Counted from the first letter of the stretch, positions 16,952 through 26,036 are shown. The stretch: 64,000 nt of DNA from Brucella daejeonensis (GCF_014199265.1 NZ_JACIJG010000008.1:1-64000); one strand, 5' to 3'. Numbers and translations are program-made. The notes: generated from the sequence alone by a model not told the origin.

Positions 16952-18079
16952 CTACTCGTCCGCCCGCCTGGCGGTGAGGCGTTTATTGACGCGAGCGGCG
17001 ACGAAACGGGCAATGGCGGGGCCTGCGAGAAGCACGATGAAGAAACGGCTCGTCTGCATCGCGATGATGAAGGGCAGGTCGACATTGCTCGATGCGGCGA
17101 TGATGGCGACCACGTCCGCGCCGCCCGGACTGGTGGCAAGATAGGCGGTCAGCGGATCGAAGCCGAAAAGATGGCCGAGCGCCATGCCGAACAGGCCGCA
17201 GATGGCGATCAGGACCAGCGTGGATGTCAGGACCGCAGGGAGGGCTCGCGCCGCATGGGCGATGATGGATCGCGAGAAACCGAGACCGATCCGCCAGCCG
17301 ATGAGCACATAGCTGGCGCCAAGCAGCCATGGCGGAAGGTCGATCGTCATGATCCCTATGGCCTGCAACAATGCGCCCAGCGCGAGCGGCACCAGCATGG
17401 CGCCGGTCGGAATGCGGGAGATTTCACCGACAAACGCGCCACCCACGATCAAGAGCAGGGTCGGGCCGAGTGTCGTCCAGTCTGGGGGCGGGAACCACAC
17501 CGTTTCCGCCGGCGCCACGGTTTCAACGCCTGTGCTGAGACGGAGGACGAGCGAGGCGGCGGTGGCGACGAGCACGACGCGCAGATACAGCATGAAGGCA
17601 ACGAGGCGGGCATCCGCTCCGTAGGACTCGGCCATCAGCGTCATTGCCGTGGCAGCTCCCGGCGAAGAACCCCACACGGCGGTTGTTCCGGGCAGGATGC
17701 GAAAGCGGGCAAGGAGATAGCCGATCAGCGTGCTTGCAAGCAGCACAAAGCCGACGGACAGCAGGATCACCAGCAGATGCTGGCCCATGCTGGTGAAGAA
17801 CTCAGCGGTAATCGAGCGGGCTATGAGAGAGCCAACGACCGCTTGTGCGCCAAGCGACAGCCAGTGATGAATCCGCAGGGTGGTTTCGCCCGCGGTCATC
17901 AATATGGCGCCCAGCATGGCGCCAAGCAGCAGCGCGGCAGGCAATTGCAGTTTTTCGCCCGCAAGGATCAGGGCGGCGGAAAACACGACCAGCAAGCCCC
18001 ACTGGACCAGCTTCGGTGCATTTCTGAAACTGAACTTGCCTGGGGTCACAACCGATCCGGAAGGGGAGATTTTCTGCAT
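16952..18079 (-). CDS. AbrB-family (PF05145-type) membrane protein
   Basis: A 375-residue polytopic inner-membrane protein with about ten hydrophobic segments arranged as two similar halves: LPAALLLGAMLGAILM in the first and IPTGAMLVPLALGALLQAIGI in the second. This duplication is the mark of the family annotated as AbrB or ammonia monooxygenase. Those names are historical; the actual function, possibly transport, is unknown. ATG 18079 is used. Neighbours give no functional hint. Confidence 0.78.
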   Translation of the reverse strand: MQKISPSGSVVTPGKFSFRNAPKLVQWGLLVVFSAALILAGEKLQLPAALLLGAMLGAILMTAGETTLRIHHWLSLGAQAVVGSLIARSITAEFFTSMGQHLLVILLSVGFVLLASTLIGYLLARFRILPGTTAVWGSSPGAATAMTLMAESYGADARLVAFMLYLRVVLVATAASLVLRLSTGVETVAPAETVWFPPPDWTTLGPTLLLIVGGAFVGEISRIPTGAMLVPLALGALLQAIGIMTIDLPPWLLGASYVLIGWRIGLGFSRSIIAHAARALPAVLTSTLVLIAICGLFGMALGHLFGFDPLTAYLATSPGGADVVAIIAASSNVDLPFIIAMQTSRFFIVLLAGPAIARFVAARVNKRLTARRADE

Positions 18080-18246
18080 TGCCCTTTCTCACTACATCCG
18101 GCGCAGGGGCTATGCAAATCCGATTTTACGTCGGAAATATTGATTTCCAAATATCAATATGTCGGGGAAATCAAGATGGTTGCAGCAGACGGCAGGACGC
18201 TGCTTTTTAAAGACAGCGTCCTCAAATTCGGTTGGAACCGCTTCGA

Positions 18247-18639
18247 TCAGCCGATCATTGCGCGGCGCTGATTGGCAGGCCGTTCGACGATTGCCCTAGG
18301 TGCCTTGCCGCCGTCGCGCTCTTCCAGTGCCTCGGCTTTCGACAGTTCGACCTCCGCAGCCGACAGTTCAGCTTCGGCTGCTTCCTTCTGGGACATCAGG
18401 TCGCGAATCGAAACGAAGAGATTGTCGCGCCGCTGGCGTGCCGCCTTGGCAAAGGTCGGATAGGCGAAATGATTAATGTCGGTGATGCCGGCCTTCTTTT
18501 CCTCCGAAAGAATCTGGGCGTCGAGTTCGCCTGCCATCCGTTCGAATTCGCCGATCATCAGGTCAAGCTGCCCCAGTTGACGGCGTTTCTCTTTCACCTG
18601 AAACAGTTTCAGCCTGACGAGGCTTTCACGTGGCTTCAT
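18247..18639 (-). CDS. fliJ: FliJ-like flagellar export protein
   Basis: A 130-residue highly charged coiled-coil protein beginning MKPRESLVRLKLFQVKEKRR, typical of alphaproteobacterial FliJ, the chaperone-escort of the flagellar type III export apparatus. ATG 18639 follows AAGGAG at a good distance; the frame extends upstream to 18726 without support. It lies divergent from ctrA across a 528-base gap. The position next to ctrA supports the call, since flagellar genes are CtrA targets in this class. FliJ is poorly conserved, so the call is moderate. Confidence 0.68.
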   Translation of the reverse strand: MKPRESLVRLKLFQVKEKRRQLGQLDLMIGEFERMAGELDAQILSEEKKAGITDINHFAYPTFAKAARQRRDNLFVSIRDLMSQKEAAEAELSAAEVELSKAEALEERDGGKAPRAIVERPANQRRAMIG

Positions 18640-19167
18640 ACGCAATACTCCTTGAACACCAACCAGCTTCATATGTTGGGGCGTTCCCCCCGACTTTGTT
18701 AACAGGTGTAAACAGGCAAAACGCACCTGTTACACCGCCGAATCTCCTTGCGAATCCGCCTTCCCTAAAGGGGGAAGCGCCGCATTTGGCTTTAGAATGA
18801 GCTTCATAAGCGAAACAAAAAGTTAAGGATTCGCTCGTTTGGTAACCATTCCTTTACCGGCGGAGTTAATCATACGCGTTAGGACTTAAGGCTCGGTAAA
18901 CCGAGTGTGGTTTTTGGGTAACAGGCGAAAGCTAGAGTCAGATGAATCGCTTAGAGAAGATTCTTAAAGTGATGCATTAGAGTCGTTATAGGGCGAATGT
19001 CTTTATGATTCAGGCAGATATGAGAATTTTCTAAACGGAACATAAATATGCTTGCCAAGCAGAATCATATTTTGTTAACCATTTGCTGGCACCTTCATGC
19101 AAAGGCAACGACAGTTCCGTGTGCTGCCGTGAGGGACATCTGGTCGGCTGCGGAAAGGGGATAAAAG
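18640..19167. promoter_or_regulatory. ctrA-fliJ regulatory region with GANTC cluster and CtrA half-site
   Basis: Nine GANTC sites, the CcrM methyltransferase target, occur at 18740, 18752, 18828, 18935, 18944, 18959, 18980, 19007 and 19062. Chance predicts about one or two in this length. A CtrA half-site TTAACCAT is at 19075-19082 and a near match GTAACCAT at 18842. A second GTTAAC is near 18698. The layout fits CcrM- and CtrA-dependent control of ctrA as known in Caulobacter. Exact promoters cannot be fixed by eye. Confidence 0.7.
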
Positions 19168-19866
19168 ATGCGCGTCCTTTTGATTGAAGACGACAGTGCT
19201 ATCGCACAGAGCATCGAGTTGATGCTCAAGTCCGAGAGTTTCAATGTCTACACGACCGATCTGGGCGAAGAAGGCATCGATCTCGGCAAGCTTTACGATT
19301 ACGATATCATCCTGCTGGATCTGAACCTGCCGGATATGTCGGGTTATGAAGTCCTGCGTACCTTGCGTCTGTCCAAGGTCAAGACGCCGATCCTCATCCT
19401 TTCCGGCATGGCCGGCATCGAGGACAAGGTTCGCGGTCTGGGCTTCGGCGCCGACGACTACATGACAAAGCCCTTCCACAAGGACGAGCTGATCGCCCGT
19501 ATTCATGCGATCGTGCGCCGTTCGAAGGGTCATGCCCAGTCGGTCATCACGACGGGCGACCTGATCGTCAATCTCGATGCCAAGACGGTGGAAGTCGGCG
19601 GTCAGCGTGTTCATCTGACCGGCAAGGAATATCAGATGCTGGAGCTTCTGTCGCTCCGCAAGGGCACAACGCTCACCAAGGAAATGTTCCTGAACCATCT
19701 TTATGGCGGCATGGACGAGCCGGAACTGAAGATCATCGACGTCTTCATCTGCAAGCTGCGCAAGAAGCTCGATGCGGTTTCCGGTAGCCAAAGCTATATC
19801 GAGACTGTCTGGGGCCGCGGTTATGTGCTGCGCGAGCCGGATGCCGAATTGCGCGAAAGCGCCTGA
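19168..19866 (+). CDS. ctrA: Cell-cycle master response regulator CtrA
   Basis: A 232-residue OmpR-type response regulator. The receiver domain has the acidic pair ED at 7-8, phospho-acceptor Asp51 in [10 protein letters not shown] and Lys in DYMTKPF. The C-terminal winged helix ends with [15 protein letters not shown]-like sequence ([14 protein letters not shown]). Length and sequence match alphaproteobacterial CtrA. It is phosphorylated through the CckA-ChpT relay; chpT is the next gene, convergent. GGAAAGGGG precedes the ATG. The C-terminal two residues are Ser-Ala, compatible with ClpXP recognition as in Caulobacter. Confidence 0.97.
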   Translation: MRVLLIEDDSAIAQSIELMLKSESFNVYTTDLGEEGIDLGKLYDYDIILLDLNLPDMSGYEVLRTLRLSKVKTPILILSGMAGIEDKVRGLGFGADDYMTKPFHKDELIARIHAIVRRSKGHAQSVITTGDLIVNLDAKTVEVGGQRVHLTGKEYQMLELLSLRKGTTLTKEMFLNHLYGGMDEPELKIIDVFICKLRKKLDAVSGSQSYIETVWGRGYVLREPDAELRESA

Positions 19867-19890
19867 TCGCACGGCAGGGACTGAAACGTA

Positions 19891-19922
19891 AAAAGCTCCG
19901 CTTCGGCGGAGCTTTTGCTTTT
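19891..19922 (+). terminator. Intrinsic terminator after ctrA
   Basis: Perfect eleven-base arms AAAAGCTCCGC and GCGGAGCTTTT with a TTCG tetraloop, 24 bases past the ctrA stop. Confidence 0.9.
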
Positions 19923-19935
19923 GAGCCGGATATTT

Positions 19936-19984
19936 AAAGCGTGTCGCGTTCAATCATGCTCAGGCGACATGCTTTCGTTACAAA
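19936..19984 (+). repeat. Intergenic repeat (family C), short copy
   Basis: AAGCGTGTCGCGTTCAATCA followed by a partly complementary CGACATGCTT. It matches the first part of the copy at 13702. It sits between the ctrA and chpT terminators. Confidence 0.6.
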
Positions 19985-19986
19985 AG

Positions 19987-20018
19987 AAAAGCGCGGGACG
20001 TTTGCCCGCGCTTTTTTT
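19987..20018 (-). terminator. Terminator after chpT
   Basis: Eleven-base arms AAAAGCGCGGG and CCCGCGCTTTT with a seven-base loop, directly after the chpT stop on the minus strand. T runs on both sides could let it serve both directions. Confidence 0.85.
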
Positions 20019-20021
20019 GAT

Positions 20022-20651
20022 TCATTCCGCTGAGAATACGATGTCTTCCGCGGTGGCATGAATGGAAATCTTCATGCCTGCTTCTTCCGCCAGAAGCAGC
20101 GTGTAATAGGGTTGGACGGAATGCGCATCGATCGGTTCTTCCGGCGTCGCGCCTGAGTGAAGCTCAAGAAACTTTGGCGGAACCCGCAGGATACGGCCCT
20201 TCACGGTGATGACGAAACGCGGTTCGGTGTCGCCGCCTTCAAGGCGCACGGCCAGTGAACCGCCGCGCGGTATGGCGGCATTGCCGATGAGGAGCAGGTT
20301 GAGGAGCAGCTTGACCTTGTTCTTCGGCAGAAGGACACGCGTGCCTTCCCAGCTGAATTCCGGCTTCTCGTTCTTGAAATATTCGGCGGCGACATTCTGC
20401 GCGTCACCTGTGTCGATCTGCACACCGGCGGAGCCTGCCGCGCCAAAAGCGATGCGGGCGAACTGGAGCCGTGCAGAGGCGTTGCGCGCGCTCGACTTGA
20501 TCAGCGCCATCGCATCTTCGTCCGCTCCGCCTTCTTCAAGCAGTTCCAGGCCATTATTGATCGCGCCGACAGGCGAGATGATGTCATGACAGATCCTGCT
20601 GCACAGAAGCGCACCGAGGTCGAGTGCGGAAAGGGTAACGGGCAATGGCAT
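20022..20651 (-). CDS. chpT: Histidine phosphotransferase ChpT
   Basis: A 209-residue dimeric histidine phosphotransferase with a degenerate histidine-kinase fold. The phosphorylated His22 lies in LLCSRICHDIISPVGAINNG and the C-terminal domain is a pseudo-ATPase domain. It passes phosphate from CckA to CtrA and CpdR. Length and motif match Brucella ChpT. It is convergent to ctrA, so the relay's last two members are adjacent. Confidence 0.95.
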   Translation of the reverse strand: MPLPVTLSALDLGALLCSRICHDIISPVGAINNGLELLEEGGADEDAMALIKSSARNASARLQFARIAFGAAGSAGVQIDTGDAQNVAAEYFKNEKPEFSWEGTRVLLPKNKVKLLLNLLLIGNAAIPRGGSLAVRLEGGDTEPRFVITVKGRILRVPPKFLELHSGATPEEPIDAHSVQPYYTLLLAEEAGMKISIHATAEDIVFSAE

Positions 20652-21081
20652 GGCGCTTTCTCCGGGAACGCGGATCGATCCTTGTCGTTCTGGCGACGCC
20701 AGGTGACAGAACCGTTATCGGTTGACAAAACAGCCCGTAAAGCCTGTCGTTTACGCGCTGCATGAAGGCGGGCGAATCGCCCTGAATATCGATTTAACTG
20801 GATACACGCGACATCTGGCCGCCGCAACAAAGCTCTATTCTCCAGCCACGCCGGGATGGCCCGTCAGGCGCGGGTTCACATCGGCGTGAGAACCGGCTTT
20901 TTCTGTCCGCGAGGCCCAAATCGCGTCGCCTTTGTAAAGCCAATTTCAGACCCTAAAGGTTTAGACAATAAATTTGCGTCTAAAATAGACGCGATTCGAC
21001 GGAAACGTCCGCAAGAGGCGCCGTCCGGCTTTCCAACAGGGGCCGTCAGACAGAGGAACGGATAGCCAAAAGGAATTGTAA
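20652..21081. other. chpT-eipA intergenic region with inverted repeat
   Basis: This 430-base gap holds the divergent promoters of chpT and eipA. A perfect inverted repeat GCGTCTA-AAA-TAGACGC occupies 20976-20992, followed at once by a GATTC (GANTC) site at 20993-20997. I could not find a full CtrA box although eipA is known as a CtrA target in Brucella. eipA has AAAAGGA as ribosome-binding site. Confidence 0.5.
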
Positions 21082-21678
21082 ATGGCCATACCAACCCTGT
21101 CACAAACCAGAATCCGCAAAGCGGCGTGCTTCATGGCGTTTTTCGCGGCTCTGTTTGTTTCTTTCATCGCCCGGCCCGATCAGGCCAGGGCACAGAACAC
21201 CTACACGGCCGAAGAAATCGTCGCGTCCGGTCACAGATTTTTCGGCTCGACCTCGGGCGGCCTTGCCAGCGCGGTCGAGAAGGCATTTCAGAGCTTCGGA
21301 TTGCCGAACGGCTACATTCTGGGCGAAGAAGGCTCCGGCGCCTTTATCGGCGGACTGACCTATGGTGAAGGCACGCTCTACACCAAGAATGCCGGCGATC
21401 ATAAGACGTTCTGGCAGGGGCCTTCGCTCGGCTGGGATTTTGGCGGGCAGGGCTCTCGTGTGATGATGCTCGTCTATAATCTCGACGACATTCAGAACCT
21501 TTACGGCCGCTATGCAGGCGTCTCCGGTTCTGCCTATGTTGTCGCGGGCGTCGGTTTCAATGTTCTCAAGCGCGGGAATATCGTGCTGGTTCCGATCCGC
21601 ACCGGCGTCGGCGCGAGGCTCGGCGTGAATATCGGTTATCTGAAGCTTTCAGCCGCGCCGACCTGGAACCCGTTCTGA
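21082..21678 (+). CDS. eipA: Periplasmic envelope integrity protein EipA (DUF1134)
   Basis: A 198-residue DUF1134 protein with a Sec signal peptide (hydrophobic AFFAALFVSFIA, cleavage near QARAQ). The mature part is a small beta-barrel rich in Gly and aromatic residues. It corresponds to Brucella EipA, a soluble periplasmic protein needed for envelope stress resistance and virulence and activated by CtrA. The location beside ctrA and chpT fits. ATG 21082 has a good ribosome-binding site. Confidence 0.93.
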   Translation: MAIPTLSQTRIRKAACFMAFFAALFVSFIARPDQARAQNTYTAEEIVASGHRFFGSTSGGLASAVEKAFQSFGLPNGYILGEEGSGAFIGGLTYGEGTLYTKNAGDHKTFWQGPSLGWDFGGQGSRVMMLVYNLDDIQNLYGRYAGVSGSAYVVAGVGFNVLKRGNIVLVPIRTGVGARLGVNIGYLKLSAAPTWNPF

Positions 21679-21716
21679 GAGCCTTTTCCAAAAGTCGCCA
21701 TGCCGGTCTGTTTCAA
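21677..21716 (+). repeat. Dispersed intergenic repeat (family B)
   Basis: GAGAGCCTTTTCCAAAAGTC starts two bases inside the eipA stop and is followed by GCCATGCCGGTCTGTTTCAA. It is one of five family B copies. Confidence 0.6.
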
Positions 21717-21812
21717 TCAGATCGGCGCTCCGGCGCGCATACCCGAAACTGCCCGAAAAATGACCGACAACCGGTTCACACCTTTCGGGATGCGCTCTAT
21801 GATCAGCCCGTT

Positions 21813-21839
21813 GAGAGCCTGTTCCAAAGTCGTCATGGG
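21813..21839 (+). repeat. Dispersed intergenic repeat (family B)
   Basis: GAGAGCCTGTTCCAAAGTCG then TCATGGG, a second family B copy in the same eipA-downstream gap. Confidence 0.6.
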
Positions 21840-21929
21840 TGACTGCAAATGGCAGTTTTCGCACGCACATGCCGCTTTTGATTCAGGCCCTGAGTTCCTG
21901 TCCGAAACCGCCCGAGCTCGTTTGAAACC

Positions 21930-22856
21930 GTGATCCAGTCCGCTCTCTTTTTCATCCTTGGCGTTCTCGTGGCGGTTTTCGCCGTGGTTCTGCTTGGGCC
22001 GTCGGTCTGGCGTCGGGCTTTCTTTCTTGCGCGACGACAGGTTCAGGCGGAATTGCCGATCACGCTTGCCGAGATACGCGCCGACCGGGACGGACTTCGG
22101 GCGGAACATGCCGTCGCGGCGAGCCGTCTGGAGCAGCTTCTGAAGCTCGAACGTCATGAGGCGGCGGAACGACAAGTGGTTCTGGCCCGGCAACATGAAG
22201 AGCTGAAACGGATTCCGCTTCTCGAAGAAGGTCTCGCTCATGCGCAGACACAGATGGCGGAGCACGAAAAAGCCGTGAAGGAAGCCGGGACCGTGCGCGA
22301 TACTGCTCTTGAAGAAGCCGGTATCCTGAAGGCCGAACTGGAGCGGATGCAGAGCCATTACAGCGCGCTTGAAGGGCTTGCCGATACGTTGCGTATAGAG
22401 ATAAGTGGGAACGAGGCTGAATACAGCCGCCTGATAAACGAGATGACCGAAATGCGCCGTGACCGCAAGGAAGCCACTGCCCGCTACAACAAGCTCTCGA
22501 CAGAACTGACGACAGCGCAAACGGAGCTGAAAAGCGAAAAGCGCCGGAATGGTGAGTTGCAGCAGAAGCTTGAAAAGCTGATTTCCGATTTATCCGATGC
22601 GCAGGAAAAACTGGAGCGTCGCGGTCGCAACGGCGCGGAGCCATCCGAAAGCGCCGATCTGGCGGAGATCAACAGGGAAAATGCGGTACTCCGCGAGGAA
22701 ATGGCGCGTCTTGCCGCCCGCATGGTTGCGGCAACGGCTGAAAAGGAAGGGCCGGGATCGCCCATCCATAAGATCCTGGAGGCTGAAGACGTTCTCCATA
22801 AGGGGAAAAAGCCGCGCCGGAAAAGCCTGGCGCGACGTGTCCGCGATCTGCAATAG
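21930..22856 (+). CDS. Membrane-anchored coiled-coil protein, unknown function
   Basis: A 308-residue protein with one N-terminal membrane helix (ALFFILGVLVAVFAVVLLGP), then a conserved juxtamembrane segment FFLARRQVQAELPITLAEI and about 200 residues of predicted coiled coil (LKAELERMQSHYSALEGLAD, LTTAQTELKSEKRRNGELQ). The tail is basic (KGKKPRRKSLARRVRDL). The start is GTG 21930. I recognise it only as a conserved rhizobial hypothetical. Its place within the ctrA-eipA-sciP block hints at an envelope or division role, which is inference. Confidence 0.7.
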   Translation: MIQSALFFILGVLVAVFAVVLLGPSVWRRAFFLARRQVQAELPITLAEIRADRDGLRAEHAVAASRLEQLLKLERHEAAERQVVLARQHEELKRIPLLEEGLAHAQTQMAEHEKAVKEAGTVRDTALEEAGILKAELERMQSHYSALEGLADTLRIEISGNEAEYSRLINEMTEMRRDRKEATARYNKLSTELTTAQTELKSEKRRNGELQQKLEKLISDLSDAQEKLERRGRNGAEPSESADLAEINRENAVLREEMARLAARMVAATAEKEGPGSPIHKILEAEDVLHKGKKPRRKSLARRVRDLQ

Positions 22857-22897
22857 AGCGGTTCCTGTTTTCACCGCATTTGCGGCCGGATGCCGGC

Positions 22898-23194
22898 CTA
22901 TTCGTTTCCGAAGACATCCGACCAGTCGGGATGGCGCATGGACTGCGCATGCATGAAGCTGCAGCGCGGAATGATCTTCCATCCGTTGCGGCGTGCATCC
23001 ATGACCGCGTTCTTCGCGAGAGCCTGCGCGATGCCCTTGCCGCGCATCGCGTCGGGAACAAAAGTGTGATCGATGGAGACGAGCGAAGGCCCGAGCTTCG
23101 TATAGGTCATTTCGGCTTCGCTGCCGTCGAGCAGGGCGGAGTAGCGTCCGCCGTCCGAACTGTCTTCCTTGCGAATAGCGATATTTCCGCTCAT
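22898..23194 (-). CDS. Small GNAT (YjdJ-type) acetyltransferase
   Basis: A 98-residue single-domain protein of the short GNAT group. The acetyl-CoA loop is DAMRGKGIAQALAKNAV, and WKIIPRCSFMHAQSMRHPD is the typical C-terminal Cys-containing motif. The substrate is unknown. ATG 23194 has AGGAGG a few bases before it. It is convergent with the coiled-coil gene and has a terminator upstream shared with sciP. Confidence 0.85.
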   Translation of the reverse strand: MSGNIAIRKEDSSDGGRYSALLDGSEAEMTYTKLGPSLVSIDHTFVPDAMRGKGIAQALAKNAVMDARRNGWKIIPRCSFMHAQSMRHPDWSDVFGNE

Positions 23195-23253
23195 GCCATC
23201 CTCCTGATGAAATTGTTTTCCAGTTCATATTATCGGGAAGAATTGTGCAAACA

Positions 23254-23278
23254 AAAACCGGCCCGAGGGCCGGTTTTC
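23254..23278 (-). terminator. Terminator between sciP and the GNAT gene
   Basis: Palindrome AAAACCGGCCC-GAG-GGCCGGTTTT, followed on the minus strand by an AAAC/TTTG context. It ends the sciP transcript about 50 bases after its stop. Confidence 0.75.
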
Positions 23279-23329
23279 CGTTTGTTGAGCCGATGGCTGT
23301 CATTGCAGCGGCTCCCGGCATAGAAGGTT

Positions 23330-23605
23330 TTAATGCCGATATTGTTGAATTCTGGTGGTCCTGAGGCCGGCGAGACCATGCTCATCGATTGAGGATTGCC
23401 AGGAAAGGAATTCCTCCACCGTCAACGTGTAACGCTGGCATGCCTCCTCAAGACTCAGAAGCCCGCCGCGTACAGCGGCAACGACTTCGGCCTTGCGGCG
23501 GATGACCCAGCGCCTCGTATTGGCGGGGGGGAGGTCCGCGATGGTCAGCGGGCTGCCATCAGGACCAATAACATATTTTATACGCGGTCTTACCAGATCG
23601 GTCAT
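23330..23605 (-). CDS. sciP: CtrA inhibitory protein SciP (DUF1153)
   Basis: A 91-residue DUF1153 protein with the helix-turn-helix segment RRWVIRRKAEVVAAVRGGLL and LSLEEACQRYTLTVEEFLSW. In Caulobacter SciP binds CtrA in G1 and blocks recruitment of RNA polymerase to CtrA promoters. Length and motif agree. It makes the block ctrA-chpT-eipA-sciP a near-complete CtrA control neighbourhood. ATG 23605 is used. Confidence 0.92.
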   Translation of the reverse strand: MTDLVRPRIKYVIGPDGSPLTIADLPPANTRRWVIRRKAEVVAAVRGGLLSLEEACQRYTLTVEEFLSWQSSIDEHGLAGLRTTRIQQYRH

Positions 23606-23906
23606 TGTACTCTCTACACAACACTCAAGGACCTAATCGTGTAGGAGACTAGCGCGACAGCTTTAAAATTTACCTAAGCTGCCGGTAACGCTCTGGTAAG
23701 ACTTGGAAAAATATTCACCTATGCCGGATTTCGGGCAATCTTGCGGCACACTGCGGGAAAACTTCACGGGGAAGTGCGCGCGACCCGCGGCAATCCTGAC
23801 AATGATTGTTAGCTTACCCTTGGCAAATTGCCGCAGTTTGGCCTATATAGGGCGCAGAAACCTAAATTCTGAGAAGCAGGGCATATGCCCGGAAGCTGGA
23901 TCAATC

Positions 23907-25103
23907 ATGAGCCTGAACAGCCTCGATCTGCCGGGAAAGCCGGAAGACACGCGCGTTGTCGTCGCCATGTCGGGCGGCGTCGATTCATCTGTTGTGGCCG
24001 GGATTCTCAAACGTGAAGGTTACGATGTCGTCGGCGTTACGCTTCAGCTTTACGATCATGGCGCGGCGGTTCACCGCGCCGGGTCCTGCTGCGCGGGACA
24101 GGATATCGAAGATGCCCGCCGCGTTTCGGAAAGCCTTGGCATTCCCCATTACGTCCTCGATTACGAAGCCCGTTTTCGCGAGGCGGTGATCGATCCTTTC
24201 GCCAATTCCTATGTGAGCGGCGAGACGCCGATCCCTTGCGTCGCCTGCAACCAGACCGTCAAATTCGCCGATCTTCTCCAGACCGCGCGCGATCTGGGCG
24301 CTGATGCGCTTGCCACGGGGCATTATATCCGCAGTCGTGCCAATGGCGCGCATCGGGCACTTTATCGCCCCGTCGATGCCGACCGCGACCAGAGCTATTT
24401 CCTTTTTGCGACCACGCAGGAGCAGATCGATTATCTGCGTTTCCCGCTGGGGCATCTGCCGAAGGCACAGGTGCGCGAGATCGCCGAGGAAATGGGGCTG
24501 ACGGTTGCCAAGAAGCAGGATAGTCAGGACATCTGCTTCGTGCCGCAGGGCAAATATTCCGATATTATCTCGCGCCTCAAGCCGGAAGCCGCCAATCCGG
24601 GCGATATCGTCCATATCGACGGACGCACGCTTGGACGCCACGACGGCATCGTTCATTATACGGTCGGTCAGCGGCGCGGTATCGGTGTCGCCACCGGCGA
24701 GCCGCTTTATGTGGTGCATCTTGATGCCGCCAACGCCCGGGTGATCGTGGGGCCGCGTGAGGCGCTTGAAACGCACAAGGTGTTCCTGCGCGATATCAAC
24801 TGGCTGGGCGACGGTCCGATCGGCGGTCTGCCGGAAGGCGGGATGGAAGTTTTCGCCAAGGTGCGCTCCACGCGTCCGCCGCGTCCGGCGGTGCTGCATC
24901 ATGCCGACGGCCAGACCTGGGTCGAACTGGTTGACGGCGAAAGCGGTATCGCGCCAGGTCAGGCCTGCGTGCTCTATTCCGATGAAAGCAACACGGCGCG
25001 TGTTTTCGGCGGCGGCTTCATCGGCCGGTCCGAACGGGAACCGAAGGCGGAAGAAATGCTTCGCCGCCTCGTTGCCGGCACGACAAGCGCTTCGGCGGCC
25101 TGA
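23907..25103 (+). CDS. mnmA: tRNA-specific 2-thiouridylase MnmA
   Basis: A 398-residue ATP-dependent enzyme placing sulfur at C2 of wobble uridine 34 of Lys, Glu and Gln tRNAs. The P-loop motif is [17 protein letters not shown]. Catalytic cysteines are in [10 protein letters not shown] and in [15 protein letters not shown]. The length is family-normal from ATG 23907; a longer in-frame start at 23703 adds sequence unlike the family. It stands alone with its own terminator. Confidence 0.97.
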   Translation: MSLNSLDLPGKPEDTRVVVAMSGGVDSSVVAGILKREGYDVVGVTLQLYDHGAAVHRAGSCCAGQDIEDARRVSESLGIPHYVLDYEARFREAVIDPFANSYVSGETPIPCVACNQTVKFADLLQTARDLGADALATGHYIRSRANGAHRALYRPVDADRDQSYFLFATTQEQIDYLRFPLGHLPKAQVREIAEEMGLTVAKKQDSQDICFVPQGKYSDIISRLKPEAANPGDIVHIDGRTLGRHDGIVHYTVGQRRGIGVATGEPLYVVHLDAANARVIVGPREALETHKVFLRDINWLGDGPIGGLPEGGMEVFAKVRSTRPPRPAVLHHADGQTWVELVDGESGIAPGQACVLYSDESNTARVFGGGFIGRSEREPKAEEMLRRLVAGTTSASAA

Positions 25104-25157
25104 CCCGCTCTCGCTGCGGTCTGTTTCCTGGAAGAGAGACGCCGCGTTGAAAACAAG

Positions 25158-25188
25158 AACCCCGGCTCGAAGCCGGGGTTTCTCTTTT
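25158..25188 (+). terminator. Intrinsic terminator after mnmA
   Basis: Arms AACCCCGGCT and AGCCGGGGTT around a short CGA loop, then TCTCTTTT. It also lies just after the convergent methyltransferase gene. Confidence 0.88.
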
Positions 25189-25208
25189 GGTGGGTTCGCG
25201 CAAGCCCT

Positions 25209-26036
25209 TCAGGAAAATTTGCTGAAATGCGACAGTGCAATCCCCGAGGCGGTCGCGACGTTCAGGCTGTCGAATTCCGTCGACATGGGAATGCGGGCCG
25301 CCTGCAGCTTTTCGAGCAGGCGGGGCGGCAGTCCTTCCCCTTCCGTGCCGAGGAGGAGAGCCTGACGATCATGCCTGTCCGCGCGATAGATGCTGAGGTC
25401 GGACGACGGGCTGAGCGCGAGCAGATTGAACCCGGCGTCCCCGATCGCGCCGATGATCTCATCGATAGTGCCGCCGCGAAAGTAGGGGACCTTGAGCGTC
25501 GCGCCCACGGAAACGCGAGTGGCTTTGCGATAGAGCGGGTCGCAGCAGGTCTCGTCCATAAGCACGCAGTCGGCTTCAAACGCCGCCGCATTGCGAAAGA
25601 TTGAACCGACATTGTCGTGATTGGAAATGCCGCATAGCACGACGATGAGCGATTTTGCCGGCAATCCATTCAGCATGGACCGCAAATCCGGTTGCGGTTT
25701 GCGGTGACCGACGGCCAGAATGCCGCGATGAACATGAAAACCCGCAACCGCATCCATGACCGTTTGCGGAACGGAATAGACGGGTACGCCATCGGGTAAT
25801 TGCCGCAATTGCCCGGCAAGGCCGGCGAGGCGGTTTTCCAGCACGAGCAGGGACCGGGTCTCAAAACGTGCGGAAGAGGAAAGCAGGACGTTGAGGACGA
25901 CTTTGCCTTCAGCGATGAAACTCTGCTGACGGCCAACGAGATCTTTCTCCCGTATGTCGCGATAAGGCGCCAGACGTCCGTCGTCGGGATCGTCGATCCT
26001 CAAGACACAGCCGTGCGAACAGGTTTTTTCCTTCAT
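25209..26036 (-). CDS. SpoU/TrmH-family RNA methyltransferase
   Basis: A 275-residue SPOUT-class RNA 2'-O-methyltransferase. The three family motifs are visible: NHDNVGSIFRNAAAF, LLLGTEGEGLPPRLLE and MSTEFDSLNVATASGIAL. The N-terminal part (about 100 residues) resembles the RNA-binding extension of TrmH-like proteins. The target base is not deducible. It follows the NolR-type regulator by 22 bases and may be co-transcribed. Confidence 0.88.
   Translation of the reverse strand: MKEKTCSHGCVLRIDDPDDGRLAPYRDIREKDLVGRQQSFIAEGKVVLNVLLSSSARFETRSLLVLENRLAGLAGQLRQLPDGVPVYSVPQTVMDAVAGFHVHRGILAVGHRKPQPDLRSMLNGLPAKSLIVVLCGISNHDNVGSIFRNAAAFEADCVLMDETCCDPLYRKATRVSVGATLKVPYFRGGTIDEIIGAIGDAGFNLLALSPSSDLSIYRADRHDRQALLLGTEGEGLPPRLLEKLQAARIPMSTEFDSLNVATASGIALSHFSKFS

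Noticed and set aside
22590-23321. A 243-codon minus-strand frame around the small GNAT gene
   Set aside because: It runs in a different frame through the GNAT gene and the end of the coiled-coil gene and has no protein character.
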